From contig CM028906.1 of the NCBI GenBank assembly GCA_016801845.1, positions 8,604,001-8,668,000 of the forward strand: a stretch of 64,000 bases of DNA. Direction: 5' to 3'. The notes beneath the pieces were generated by a model. It saw only the letters and a list, made by a program, of their open reading frames with translations. It did not search any database and was not told where the DNA came from. The first letter of the stretch is position 1. Each line of letters starts with the position of its first letter. The position numbers and the translations under genes were made by a program. This stretch comes from Polydactylus sextarius (lineage: Eukaryota; Chordata; Actinopteri; Polynemidae). Positions 1 through 12,075 of the stretch are shown piece after piece.

Positions 1-120
1 AAAATACTCGGGATGTCGCTGCGAGGTTGCTACTGCGGGTTTCACGACTGAACTATCCGACACAACAACACGTACACATGAAAAACGTGAAGTGGATGTT
101 TCACTTCGTAGTGGCACGAT

Positions 121-300
121 CACTCAGCATCTTAGTAGCATGCTAATGCTAACGGCTGTGGTGAAGTTCAGAGGCTCCGTTAAACCACAGACTGTGATGC
201 TACACGTTTCTTTCTACCACCGTGATAACACTTGAGCCTGAAGTCTCCAGTGTCTCTGTTTGAGCCTCTGTTTTTACCTGTTGTCAGGCGCTGGGTCCAC
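121..300 (+). repeat. dispersed repeat, copy 1 of 2
   Basis: This stretch matches 2884-3030 with indels. Shared landmarks are AGCATGCTAATGCTAACGGC, the following TGTGGTGA(A/T)GTTCAGAG, and CTGAAGTCTCCA(G/C)TGT downstream. Both copies have the same orientation. The repeat family is unknown to me. Confidence 0.7.
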
Positions 301-1279
301 GGCCCAGGTCGACACTGCACCTCGTTCTGTCAAATACGACCAGTGTTCAGCTGCAGCTTCTTCTGTGTTTTCATTTAACATCCTTTAAGGAACATTACTG
401 CCTCCTGCTGGATTCACCTGCGGTTCAATCCTTCAAAACACAACGCTGCAAACTGTAGGCGCTATTTGTAGAGTTAGTCTTTGTTTTTGATTTTTGTTGT
501 AAATTTAATTTCCTTATTATGAGTAACTTTGTTTGATTAACTTAAGAGTTTGTTTTATTTAGATTAGAGTTTATGATATTCTTTGTTGATTATTTGTTTA
601 GGATATTTAGATTTGTATAGCTAATATTTTTTGTTTATTTGTTGGTAATTGGGTCACACTGTGGGCACTTACTTAGGTAGGCAGGCACCTTGAGGACCAG
701 CATGCACCTGGGTGGGCACATGGTTTTTTTACCAGTGCAAGGGAGGCATCAGGAGCCATGATTTTCTTTGTTCTTTTGTTTGTTTTATTAATTTGGAAAT
801 AAATCATAACAAAACACAAGAATCAGGATTGGACATTTATCTTCTTTTGCCTGCGTCAAACCACATCACCATGGTGCATCAGTGGCCAGTTGATTATGTT
901 TGGTTTAAAGTTTAATTTGTTTTTTCCAGACAAATGGCCACTTCACAAACTTTACGTTTTGTTCTTCTCATTCTTTGTGCCTCTGTCGTCACCTACTGGA
1001 CGAATCAGAAGGGAGACTGTTGATTGGTTGACAATTACTTTGAATAAACTAAATAATTAAGTCAATTTATTATTGGTGGCCAAGCGGTGAAGCAGCAAAC
1101 TGCTCAAAGTTGCAGTTACGTTTATGTTCATAACTTTTGACTCGTATGGTCGATTTTTACAAACCTGGTACCATTGGATTCCTTGAATCAAGCCGATTCC
1201 AACGCACTATGACGCCATCTTGGATTTTTATCAAAAAAAATGTAAAATTTATCTTATTTCACAAATTTTGTCTGATCGG

Positions 1280-1500
1280 CTTGAGACTTAGCACAGATGA
1301 TTTTGAGACCGACCTTTATCAACGTATTACTTTTAGAGTTACAGACCTTTACCGTTTTACTACCACAGCCAATCAAAATCAGCGGCACAACCGCCAAACA
1401 GGAGGTATCCTCATATCTCTGCAGTAGTTTGAAATATCTTAATCAAACCATCCTGAGTGGTCCCAATCAATTTAGTATCATTTGGCAACTAGGGGGCGCT
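1280..1500 (+). repeat. diverged direct repeat, unit 1
   Basis: It aligns loosely with 1640-1875. Shared landmarks are GATGAT(A)TT(T)GAGACC-like text, CCACCAAACAGGA-like text, CTCATATCTC, ATCCTGAGT, and CAATTTAGT followed by TCATTTGG and a GGGGCGCTGTAATTA block. The two units are about 360 bp apart, suggesting an old tandem duplication inside an interspersed repeat I cannot classify. Confidence 0.6.
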
Positions 1501-1639
1501 GTAATTATCAAAAACGTGTTTGGAATTTTAACTCAATTGTGATGCCTGCTGACACGGTGAGTTGACCCATCAATGGTCAACTACTGGCCATCATATTGGA
1601 TTTTATTGAAAGTGAAACAGGACTTAAATTTAGTCCGAT

Positions 1640-1875
1640 CGTCACAAAACTTGGTATAGATGATATTTAGACCATGCCTGACAAGAGCCTGGCATGATTT
1701 TTTTTTTTTGAACCAAAGCGTTTGTGCAATAACGACAATCGAAAGCAGCGGTGAGCCACCAAACAGGAAGTAAGCTCATATCTCAGCAAAGCCTAAATCA
1801 ATCTCACAAATTCATCCTGAGTAGGTCAAACCAATTTAGTGTCATTTGGCCTCTAGGGGCGCTGTAATTAGCAAA
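1640..1875 (+). repeat. diverged direct repeat, unit 2
   Basis: Second unit of the pair starting near 1280. It contains the same ATCCTGAGT, CAATTTAGTGTCATTTGG and GGGGCGCTGTAATTA landmarks in the same order. A poly-T run near 1697-1710 interrupts it. Confidence 0.6.
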
Positions 1876-2739
1876 ACAATGCATTTTGGCTTATTTCTCT
1901 TGATGGGTTTGGATTTCAACTTCATTCTCATGTCTACTGATGCTGCTGATCTACCTGTTAATGGCTCTTTGGCACATTTTTGTTAAATTTTTCAAATTGG
2001 TTTCTACGTGGTTGTGGTTACCAACACATGAAGTAGCAGAGTGTGTATCAGAGGTATTTATATTAAGTGCATTTTTACTTGACCATTGAGGGCCTGTGGA
2101 GCCTATGCAAGGTTGAGGGTCACATGGATTGAGGGGGGTAAAAGAAGCACTGTTTAAAATAAAGGCCAGAAAGGAACATGGTTAATGTGCCTCTGCTGAA
2201 TGTACAAATACTAAATTAATAACTCAAGAGGTCTACTATTATGAAGACTTATATTTCACCCATTACTCCAGGAGTCTGTTGGTTTATTTTTTTATTTTTT
2301 TATTTTTATTTTTTTGAGAATATTCTATCTATCAGTAAAGTCTCTATGGAAATGTGTGACTCAAAGTTTTACTTTTATCCTTAAACTTTTACAAATTTTT
2401 AAGGGAATAAGGTGGACAACATTGGCCTCTATATTGCACGGGGAATACATTGCTCCAGTTGCTCCAGAACAGAAACATTTATAAAGTGGAGAAAACAAGA
2501 ATTATGATACAATGTTCTGGTGAAATGGAAAGTTACAGGTATGTAAGTGTTGATATATTTCAGTGCTGATCAAAGTGGTGGACTGACAGGCCAATGGACA
2601 TCTCTATAGCCAGGATGATAACAATTCTTCAACTAATCATCAAGTGTATTGTAAAATAATTGATGTACTTAAAATACCTGAAACAAAATAAATGGCCATT
2701 TCATGTATATGTATATAAAAGAACAAGAATGAGTCCACC

Positions 2740-2883
2740 TGAGAAAAGTGGAAACAAATCAGTATTAAAAATGAGAACATATTATGACATATCACAGCAC
2801 AAAACCACAGTCTCTCTCTATTTAGAAATTTCTTGGCCTCATTCTTGCAATATGACGAGAACCTGTTGCAGCAGAATGGATCG
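2740..2883 (+). repeat. direct repeat flanking an insertion, left copy
   Basis: About 140 bp that reappears at 3425-3566 in the same orientation. Shared landmarks include GGAAACAAAT, AAAATGAGAACAT, AACCACAGTCT, TATTTAGAAATT and TTGCAGCAGAATGGATC. The DNA between the copies holds another repeat (2884-3030) and a common fish interspersed repeat. Confidence 0.8.
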
Positions 2884-3030
2884 CACAGCATCTTACTAGC
2901 ATGCTAATGCTAACGGCTGTGGTGATGTTCAGAGCTAATGTTCCTTTCTCCCACTGGGATAACAACAAAGACTGAAGTCTCCACTGTCCCTGTTTTGGTC
3001 TGAGCTTTTAACTCCTGTCAAGTCCATTGT
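2884..3030 (+). repeat. dispersed repeat, copy 2 of 2
   Basis: Same family as 121-300, beginning at CAGCATCTTACTAGCATGCT and continuing through AAGACTGAAGTCTCCACTGT to a CTCCTGTCA tail. It sits immediately to the right of the left direct-repeat copy. Confidence 0.7.
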
Positions 3031-3084
3031 TGTCAACATGAGAAGAATAGACCTAAAGAAGTGCCTTCGTCTCACACAAGAACG

Positions 3085-3420
3085 TCTGGGGATCTGTGTG
3101 GAGATCTGTATGTTCTCCCTGTGTCTGCATGGGTTTCTTCCCACTGTCCAAAAACATACACGTATTGGGGGAGAGTGTTGGAGAGGTGTGGTTGCTGCCC
3201 TATGCTCCACTTAAGAATTAAAAACAATAATAAGGAGAATTTGGTGATAGATTAATAGATCACTTTAAATTGCCTATAGGTGTCATTTGTTGTCTGTTTT
3301 TGTATGTCTGCCCTCATGACTTGTACGGGTCTACCTCTTGCTCCTACACGGCTGGGATAGGCAGCCACCGCACCTCCCTGTGTGCAGCCAGCAGAGAATA
3401 AAGCAGTAGACAATGGATGG
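3085..3420 (+). repeat. common fish interspersed repeat, orientation A
   Basis: A degenerate copy of the very common teleost repeat whose consensus reads roughly 'gcatgttctccc...gtgtctgcgtgggttt...cagtccaaaaacatgca...gctgggataggc...gataatggatgg'. Visible pieces are ATGTTCTCCCTGTGTCTGCA, CACTGTCCAAAAACATACAC, GGCTGGGATAGGCAGCCACC and CAATGGATGG. The opposite orientation occurs at 12740-12945. Confidence 0.75.
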
Positions 3421-3424
3421 AGTG

Positions 3425-3566
3425 GAATGGAAACAAATTACTGTGTAAAAAAATGAGAACATGTTGTGACATGTCACAACACGAAACCACAGTCTTTCTA
3501 TTTAGAAATTCCTTGGCCACATTCTTGCAATATGATGAGAAGCTGTTGCAGCAGAATGGATCTCAG
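3425..3566 (+). repeat. direct repeat flanking an insertion, right copy
   Basis: Right partner of 2740-2883, about 85% alike by eye. It starts directly after the fish repeat tail ATGGATGGAGTG and ends at GCAGAATGGATCTCAG. Confidence 0.8.
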
Positions 3567-4357
3567 TAGCTCAGCTCTAGACAACTGAAACACTGCTATT
3601 CTGGTTAAAAAACAATTATGCAACACACCATTAGTCTGTAAATCCTAAACTGAAACAATGACTTGTCTATATCTTAACATTATTTTCAGCATTCGTTATT
3701 ACTATTATTATATGTTTTATGAATCGTTTCGTTAATTGTTCATTGATATTTTGCAAGGTGTGGTTAATCTAATGTTTATGAATTCATATTTTTTATCTGT
3801 TTCCATACTATATAGCACTATATAGATTTCTCAATATAAACAAGGTGTGGATATATTGTTTTTTACATTTGTTCTTAAAGGATTGTTGTCATTGCATATT
3901 TTATTGATGACAGCTAGTATCTTTTCAAAATTCCTGTGAGTGAGATCCAGTCTTTATTTTGAAGACTTTGTCAGTGAAATTGCACAAGATGTAAAAGCAG
4001 CCAAGCAATGTATGCAATCTGCATTCCTCTATTTTCTTGTCATTGTTCCTGTTTTTACAAGACTGTTTCCATGGTAAACACATAATGCAACTGTGCGTGC
4101 AATTTTGGAGTCGTACAAACACAAAATAATCTCTTGCAAGTCTACAGCTCTGAATTTGTCCACACAAGGATTGTGAAAACATGCAGATGGATGGAAAACA
4201 TCAAAAACATCGAAACAAAAAAACTAAAAAACAAAAAACAGATTAATTATTAATTCATCCACTTCTGATTCACAATGAGCTGCAAGTTGAGTTTTGTTCT
4301 CAGAGATGCTTTTAAGGCATCTCTGATGTGCATCCTTAACTGATGTGATCCTCCATG

Positions 4358-4506
<149 letters not shown>

Positions 4507-5392
4507 CCCAAATATCCCAAATATATTATGGAAGTTAGTTGATCAGTATCATCTCTTCCTCTTAAATATAAATATGGTTTGAGAAGTATAATCAATCCTC
4601 AAATAGAAACAGAAACTGTTGGTAGCTTTTAACCACTTCACCACCGAGAGTGTGCTGACATTTTCATGACTGTGTAGTATTCCTGCCTTAGCAACTGTTT
4701 ACCACCACTGTCCACAATGCCACCTCTAATTTGGTGGCTAATCAATCAATCTAATATGGTGGCACCATCAATGTACAGTACAGCAAGTCAATGCAGCGTC
4801 TATTTATTCCGATTTCTATAAATGCCAGAGGATTGGGTTGCAGATGTGGCCAATTCAGCTTCAATTTTAGTGAAAATGGCTGTCTTCCCAAAGTCAAGAT
4901 AAATGTTGGATAAAGATATATCGCCATGGAAGCCATCAAGTCCTCAAACAATGAAGACAGCCATATGCCCCTGACAAGGTATTTTCTTGACAGGTATTGA
5001 GTTCCAGTCTGGGAGGGAGGCATGAGACAGAGGTAAACAATTTGGCCTTTAGACATAAAGAAGCATTTACTAAAAAAAATGATAATAAAAAAATGTCACC
5101 CTGCCCATAACACTGTGAGATAACTAAGACCACATTAAACCACATTTTTATGCTGAAATCTCTAAAATCAGCATTTTGGATCATTAATTGATTACACCTT
5201 ACATTTTACATAATCATATATGTGACTCCTACAAAGTGTAGCATGAGAACAAAAAGCAGAAGACAGAGACCACATCTTACAAAACCTCAGTTTTAAGTAA
5301 TAACTGCCACTCCCAGACCCAACTTGTTTGTCAATCCATCTGTTGAGCAGTATGTCATTTTATGATGAAAATTGTTGGTTTTCCAACATTCC

Positions 5393-5400
5393 TATATAAG
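5393..5400 (+). promoter_or_regulatory. TATA box of astacin gene 1
   Basis: TATATAAG lies about 70 bp before the chosen start codon at 5464, which allows a transcription start near 5425. An in-frame-looking ATG at 5407 is only seven bases past the TATA box, so it would lie upstream of the predicted transcript start. Confidence 0.75.
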
Positions 5401-5463
5401 TTTCAATGCTGCTGTTTCTCGCAGTCATTGTCTTGGTGTGTAGCTGCTGTCTTACACTCAACC

Positions 5464-8256
5464 ATGATCCTCAACACTCTTGCACTCTGTGTGATCTTCT
5501 GCTCTGTTCACAGTTTCACAATACAGGTAGGTATCAGCAGACTTATTACATGAATATGGATAGACAGAGATTTAATCTTTTTTTCACTTTTTCAAAAATA
5601 AGATATTAATAATCATCAGGGAAAATACATTATATTATTCTGTTAATAACTGTAACTGTTTAACTGTTAGGAAGGCTGTTTTCCTTTCATTGGTGGGGTG
5701 GGTCATCAACACTATAAATTACAAAAAGAAAAAAAATGTCTCTTATAGACGCATTACAAACTAATTTGGTGCCACAACACAACAGAATAATTATACAATA
5801 AAATGCAAATTTACAAAATTACTACTCAATAGCATCTCTGCAAAATATCTGCTGTAACTAAACTCTCCAAGTCATATCCATTCAGCTATGTTTAACCAAC
5901 TTTTTCTCTTTACTTTTGTTATTACAGACTGCATTTGAAAGGGATGTTGAATACTCTGGTAAGAATTGATTTTTTTCACACAGTAATATCTGGTAAGTTT
6001 TACTTCATGCAACCGATGTCAATCACCTGTCTCAATTCCATAGGCAACACCGTCGAGGATGAAGACCTCAGCGTCTCTACACTGTTAGAGAAGGCTAATG
6101 CTAATGTTGGTATGTTCATATCAACTAAGATTCTGCTTATCTTTAACACAGCATTTGGCACAGGGAAAGCACATTTCTGAACAATAATAAAGAATAACAT
6201 TCTCTCAACCATCTCTATGTTACTTTGCAGGAAAGCACTTGGATGACCCTCTAGTAATGTTTGGAGACATAGCAGTGCCAACAGGTTTACAGAATGCTGA
6301 TCCCTGCACAGCACGAGGCTGTCTGTGGCCCAAAGCAACTGATGGCAATGTCTATGTACCATACCGCATCAGCAGGGAGTACAGTAAGCCCCATCAGCTT
6401 TTAGTAGTAGCAATAGCAATAGTGCAGAACAGGTTGTAGTGGTAGTATTTTAGTAGGAGCAATAGTTTTTTGTAAAGGTAGTAACAATAGTTGTGCTTTT
6501 ATTAGTGACAGTACCAATACAATATTTTTGTTGTTATATTAGTGGCAGAAGCAATAGCATTGTTTTGCTACTATAATATTCTTTGTATTTTGACAGTTGA
6601 ATGAAATTCACAGCAATGTTCTTCAAACTGACAAGAACGTTTCTTTTTGTTTGATTTGTTCAGCCCAAAGAGAGCGAGATACCATCATCCAAGGACTGCG
6701 ATCTTTTGAACCATCCACTTGCATCCGCTTCACCCCCCTCAACGGGCAGAGAGACTTTGTGGACATTCAGTCTCTCTCAGGGTATGTACACTACATAGAG
6801 CTTGTACTACAAATACAGTCTCAGGTAAAGGGCTGCTGAAGCAACTGTTGGTAACTTAATTTAATGCTCTCTTTCAGATGTTTCTCATTCGTCGGACGTC
6901 GTGGTTTTAACCAGACAGTGTCTTTGAGTCGCCAGGGCTGTGTCTTCAGATCTGTCATCCAGCATGAGCTGCTCCATGCCCTGGGCTTCAACCACGAACA
7001 GACTCGATCTGACAGGGATGACCACGTCCGCATCCTGCTGCAGAATGTCATTCCTGGTGTGTCATATTTCTGACTTCATAATCAATTTGGAAAAGGTTTT
7101 CATGGTGAATATTAGACATGGAACTTTAGTAATATATTTGCAAAAAGACTTGTCTTTTAAGAACACCATGTGCTATCAATAAATACAGATGTGGATGTGA
7201 ATGATGTGCCTATCAAAACCACTAAAATGAACAACCCTATGAACAGAAACATTGTTTACTGCAGATATAATCACTTAACTTACTGAATTTTTCAACCATT
7301 TTGAGTGGCTAGCCGTGATAAATCTCTAACTGAACTGTGTGATCCACTACAGGGATGGAGCATAATTTCAGGAAGATCCAAACAAGGAACCTTGGCACTC
7401 CCTATGACTACGGTTCTGTCATGCACTATGGAAGGTAACATTGCATTAGTTATCTCATCTCTTAATAATTTGACTGTTAAAATCAATTTCAACAAGTATA
7501 GTTACCACATAAATACCCATATGCATGGATATAATGTGTGATATCATACCTGATCTCAAAATGGTGGAAGCTGGGAAGACTTTTGCTAAGCTAGCTTAAG
7601 CTAAGCTAAAATACCTAGCTAAGTTCCTCAATGCAGATATGCAGATGTCCAAAATGCCCATGAAAGTGACAGAAGTGAGCACTTATTTACATGTTGAACG
7701 CAAACATACGATATCTGATTCTTTATGGAACAGAAAACCGTTCTGCGACATAAGGAGAGATATCACTTCCACATCAGTATTGTTCTAGTTTTATCTTTGA
7801 TCAATCACTGCTTTCACTCTGCTATTCAGCTCTCATTGATTCTGCACCATAGGTTTGCCTTCTCCAGTAACAGGCAGCCAACCATCATCCCTGTCCCTGA
7901 CACCAATGCAGTCATCGGTAGAGCCAACCAGATGAGTCCTGTTGACATCCTTCGGGTGAACATCCTCTATCAATGCAGTATGTATCTATAATATCCATCT
8001 ATCTGGCCACCAACCAGCCTAAACATCTCCTAATGGTACTGTCATGTGGGCCATGTATTTTCCCAACTGTTCTGACAAAATCAACAGACAGAACATAGAA
8101 CTAGAAAGATCAAAATTCTCAATGTTCATGTACACTGTAATGGTACCATAAAATAATGAAATGCCTTTTACAGATTTTGCTCTTTTTTGATTGATTACAG
8201 ATTCAACTGTTTCCAAACCTCTCTGGGAACCTGAGCAAATGAACCAGTTCCTCTAG
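5464..8256 (+). CDS. secreted six-cysteine astacin metalloprotease (C6AST), gene 1
   Basis: Nine coding exons: 5464-5526, 5928-5958, 6044-6109, 6231-6383, 6664-6781, 6878-7056, 7353-7434, 7853-7977, 8201-8256; 290 residues. Seen: a hydrophobic signal peptide (residues 1-18), a short pro-region with the GDI switch motif, the zinc site [12 protein letters not shown] followed by QTRSDRD, and the Met-turn SVMHYG. Six cysteines follow the pro-region, including the extra DPCTARGC pair that defines teleost C6ASTs next to the four standard astacin cysteines. Family knowledge: such enzymes include hatching enzymes and nephrosin, secreted zinc endopeptidases activated by removal of the pro-region. All key residues are intact, so an active enzyme is inferred. 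Unlike its two neighbours it carries an 18-residue tail after the last cysteine, with a possible N-glycosylation site (NST). The exact subfamily is uncertain. A further 3' UTR exon probably starts after the acceptor near 8520. Confidence 0.93.
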
Positions 8257-8725
8257 AAATTGAAGTAAGTGGCTCTGAATGTTTTTTTCTAGCATGATGA
8301 TGCTAGAAAAAACTTAAAACTTAAATAGTTAAGAATTTCATTAAAGATATTGAGCGGGTTTTGTCAAAAACTTGAATTCGTGAATTATTGCCAAAACATG
8401 TATTGTGAAGTCACTGTGAGGTCACACAGTAATTTATGAAATAGCAGATATGTGGCATAAAAAGTTGAAATGTCTCATTTTGTGATGAGAATTCATTATT
8501 TCTAACATTTTACCTCTTACAGCAAACCAAGAAGGGAGATTGATGCAGCTTTTCATCTACAAGCAAAATCTGAAATGATTCTTGTGCTTTATGAACATGC
8601 TTTAATGAAAGTCAACAATGTGATTAAAATCATTTTTGTGCATTTGAGTTGAATTTAAAATGTAGCAGCTCTCCAATGATATCACATATTTTCATACATG
8701 CAAGCTTGACAAAATAATGAAAATG

Positions 8726-8731
8726 AATAAA
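8726..8731 (+). terminator. polyadenylation signal of astacin gene 1
   Basis: AATAAA about 470 bp past the stop codon, downstream of a likely spliced 3' UTR exon (acceptor CTCTTACAG near 8513-8521). Confidence 0.6.
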
Positions 8732-8814
8732 AATGAAATCTGCATATCATAATGTCTTCAGTGTGCTACTTCCCATACATATTTTAAAGTGTCAGTGATT
8801 AATGGTCGTACCAG

Positions 8815-8902
8815 ATTTTACCTCAGCAAAGCTGAGGTAAAATTTTTACCAAATCTTTACCTAGGGTAAAGATTTTACCTCAGCAAAGCTAAGGGTAAAA
8901 TC
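8815..8902. repeat. cluster of three adjacent hairpins
   Basis: 8815-8843 is a perfect 13-bp stem around a 3-nt loop (ATTTTACCTCAGC / GCTGAGGTAAAAT). 8853-8873 is a perfect 9-bp stem with a 3-nt loop. 8871-8902 is an imperfect copy of the first hairpin, sharing TTTTACCTCAGCAAAGCT. They lie between astacin genes 1 and 2 and have no obvious coding or promoter role. Confidence 0.9.
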
Positions 8903-9604
8903 TTGTTTTTCTTAATCAAAATTAAAACACTAATGTTCAAGTAGAACTCAGTACAAACATTTACAGGCGATAAGCAATATAGCCTTCATGACCAGTAGCT
9001 GGCCAAGTGCAGCTGCTGGGTTAAACACACACAGGTGATCAAACATAGCACATACTGTCAGTGATAAGCCTTTTTTTTAACTTTACTCTGAATGTCAGAA
9101 TGAGCACACAAAGTATGTCAACATATACATAATCTTGGGAATGAATCACTTTTTGATCATAAAAACATAGGGAATGGACAAAATACTAATACACATTCCT
9201 TTGTATTACACTATCCAACACAATGACATTGCTAAACACTGTTATCTCTCACATTTTTTAAACATTGTCCACCCTCAATTTGTGTATAAATATAGTTAAC
9301 TGAAAAAGTATTGTATTACATGTGTGAAGTATCACACTGTAGGCTTATCTTTACAAGTAGAGCATATAAATATTATTAAATTTAGAAATTATGAAAATAC
9401 CTACAGTCAGCTGAACAACTGAAACAGAAAAACCCATCACACTAATTAAAAACGCTGTAAGTTGTTGACAATAAATCAGTTCCTTTTTGTCAGTTATTTC
9501 CCCTTGATTTGCGCCTGTTTCGCATATTAAATGCAACACATGTCCTTTTTCTCACCTATAATATATAGAGGATTTTCCATCTGTGTACCTGTCTGTACAT
9601 TATG

Positions 9605-9698
9605 TGATAAGCTTTTCAGTTTAGCTGATTCTTCAGGTTTTGTACTACACAGATAATCCATATTTGGGTGTAGTCACTCAGCCAAACAGGTATAAAAA
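9605..9698 (+). promoter_or_regulatory. promoter of astacin gene 2
   Basis: TATAAAAA at 9691-9698 sits about 25-30 bp before a short untranslated first exon that ends at the donor CAAG|GTGAGT (exon end 9744). Upstream lie TGATAAGC (9605-9612) and AGATAATCC (9651-9659), both of GATA-factor type. The block is preserved almost base for base in unit B. Confidence 0.75.
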
Positions 9699-9877
9699 TC
9701 CACCAGCAACCCTCAGATGCACAAATCCACAAAGACAATTCAAGGTGAGTACAGCTGCAAATGACTGCAACAGAACTTAAGGCAGAAGTTTGTATTTGGT
9801 AAATACCTGATTTTGATCTCTTCCTTATCAGAGTAACCTGCAGCTCCTTTCTCTTTGTATCCGACAGGTCTGCTGGG

Positions 9878-11999
9878 ATGGCTCGCATGTTTGTTTTCAG
9901 GCTCTCAGCTCTGGCTCTGCTGCTTCTGTCAGCATGGGTATGACTTCTTCTTGAGGTGTATTATATCCTGTTTCACTGTTACACTGCTACTTGTACTGTC
10001 ACTGTCACAACCATACTGACCAGCATCACACATGTGACACAGATCAGTCTTTAAAAAGGTTGTTCCTCCATCTTGGTTTACAACTTAAGTCTTCTTGTTA
10101 GAGTTGTAAACTGATCATTGCTACTTATATGGCATCTGAATGTCGGGGCTGATATCTTAATCAGTTGTCTTTGTGACTTGAATATTCTTAATGTGAATCT
10201 GTAACTGTAAGACACTGTGCTTGTTGATTGTTTAAGGTTGTCTGTTTAAGTTATAATTTCATGTCATGTTTTGAATAAATGAATTAACATGTTTGTTTTA
10301 TCTCCTCTGCTGCAGGCAGGTACGTAATCCATTCTCACGATAAGACTTATTGTATTGATATGTGCAGTATTTTGACTGGTGTGTTTTTACTCAAAGTGAG
10401 ATTGTGTTGTTTTTGATGTCACTGAACAGAGAATGTTGCAGAGGATTCAGAGGATCTTTCAGTCTCTGAACTTCTGGAAAGAGCTAACAGCAATTTGAGT
10501 GAGTATAATGGGCTGCACTCAGCATGTTTCTTCATCTCCTTATATTAAGAGGCAGGTCAACAGGTATTTAAATGTCTGTATGATGTGTTGTAGTCCGCTC
10601 CGACAGTGATCCCATACTGATAGAAGGTGACATCGCCATCGACAGTGAGGCTGAGAGAAATGCTGACCCCTGCACCAGCCGTGGCTGCATGTGGGGAAAG
10701 GCGACTGATGGGAAGGTCTACATTCCTTATTACATTACCAACCACTTCTGTGAGTGTCAGATGAAGCCTGAATATGCTCTGTCTATGACAGGTTTTCACT
10801 AACCTGCCATAACAGCTTCTTTGTTTGAGGATGATTGATCTGTCACTTAATCTAAATATAAAGAACAGCACATGAAACGTGAGCATTAAGGTTACAAATA
10901 ACTCACAATGGAACATTATCTGTACTAGCTGTTGTTTCACTGTTAATAACACCTTTAAAAAAGAATATCTGTTACTGTATATATTTACTATACATGCTAG
11001 CCCTATTTAGGTTGACATATTCTTCTGTATTTAGTAAACTAAATGTCATTTGACATTGTTCTTCCAGCCTCCCGTGAAAAGGCCATCATCACCCGTGGAC
11101 TTGAGTCCTTCTCTTCCTTCTCCTGCATCCGCTTCAGGCCCTCAAGGAGCAGCGACCGCGACTGGCTGAACATTGAGTCCCAGAATGGGTAAGAAACTGA
11201 TATATTATTAGTATGTACTTAGTTATATAAACAATCAGTTTCAGTTGAAAGCTTTTTTCAAGCTTCAGTGTTTGTGGACTTATATCTGTTCCTGTGCAGC
11301 TGTTGGTCTTACGTTGGCCGTCGTGGTGGAAAGCAGGTGGTTTCTCTGGCCCGTCGTGGATGCCTCTACCATGGTACTGTCCAGCATGAGCTGCTCCACG
11401 CTCTGGGATTCAACCATGAGCAAACCCGCTCTGACAGGGACAACCACATCAAAGTCCTGCTGCAAAACGTTCAGTCTGGTAATGGAGCTACTTATTATTC
11501 ATCAATGTATATCTACTACTGTAAATACATAATTGTTGATAATCATCATTACCATTGACTCTGTCAACTTTATTTATTATAGGAATGGAACACAACTTCA
11601 GGAAGATTGCCACCCTCAACCAGGGCACTCCCTATGACTACAACTCTGTCATGCAGTACCACAAGTGAGAACAACTTCATGTCAACTGTGCTGTGTCATG
11701 ATACACATGTGTGTTGTGTGAGCAGGGTGTGGTTTACTCTAACTGATCTCTGTCGTATTAAAGGTATGCCTTCTCCAAGAACAACCAGCCTACCATGGTC
11801 CCTATTCCCAACGCCAATGTGTCTTTTGGCCAGGCCAAGGAGATGAGCCGCAATGACATTGCTCGGGTCAACACTCTTTACAAGTGCTGTGAGTAACCAC
11901 ATGAGTTTACACATACACATACACACACACTGCTTGTCTACTATTTGTATTCAACACTTAATTTTTCTAATCTACCTACTTGTGTCCACTGTTACAGAG
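9878..11999 (+). CDS. secreted six-cysteine astacin metalloprotease, nephrosin/hatching-enzyme-like, gene 2
   Basis: Coding exons 9878-9937, 10316-10319, 10430-10498, 10594-10749, 11068-11188, 11300-11478, 11583-11664, 11764-11888, 11998-11999; 265 residues. The start ATG lies just after the acceptor of exon 2 and gives a clear signal peptide ending in an A-x-A site (SAWA). The pro-region has EGDI, whose Asp is the zymogen zinc ligand in the family. Then follow the extra pair DPCTSRGC, the zinc motif [12 protein letters not shown], the Met-turn SVMQYH (Gln replacing the usual His, Tyr ligand kept), and the final KC. A 4-nt microexon (GCAG) restores frame. The stop codon TAG is split by the last intron (T|AG). 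Inferred: an active secreted protease. Hatching enzyme versus haematopoietic nephrosin cannot be settled from sequence alone. Confidence 0.93.
10316..10319 (+). other. 4-nt coding microexon GCAG of astacin gene 2
   Basis: It is bounded by a strong acceptor (CTCCTCTGCTGCAG) and a donor (GTACGTAA). Including it joins phase 0 to phase 1 and completes the signal-peptide cleavage motif A-W-A. Leaving it out gives a frameshift unless a poor second acceptor (GAG at 10430-10431) is used. Gene 1 has a 31-nt mini-exon at the same place with the same phases. Confidence 0.75.
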
Positions 12000-12069
12000 G
12001 AAGCCTGTCCAGCTCACTGAACAACAGCAGCTGCAGACCTGAGACCAGCACCACAGTGAATATTAAATC

Positions 12070-12075
12070 AATAAA
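12070..12075 (+). terminator. polyadenylation signal of astacin gene 2
   Basis: AATAAA 70 bp past the stop codon, at the same position as in gene 3. Confidence 0.85.

Noticed and set aside
1077..1160. tRNA-like A-box TGGCCAAGCGG followed by a weak B-box-like GGTCGATTTT
   Set aside because: No cloverleaf can be drawn and the B-box is poor. At most it is a tRNA-derived repeat head, so no RNA gene is called.
5407..5463. Upstream ATG for astacin gene 1
   Set aside because: It lies seven bases after the TATA box, upstream of any plausible transcription start. It is also in a different frame from the signal peptide that begins at 5464.
10430..10431. Alternative acceptor (GAG) that would avoid the microexon in gene 2
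   Set aside because: It lies 2 nt behind a much better CAG acceptor, and using it loses the A-W-A cleavage site. It is kept only as the competing hypothesis.
11245..11532. Overlapping open frames around astacin exon 7, including minus-strand ones
   Set aside because: They are shadows of the exon encoding the [12 protein letters not shown] zinc site and break the splice frame.
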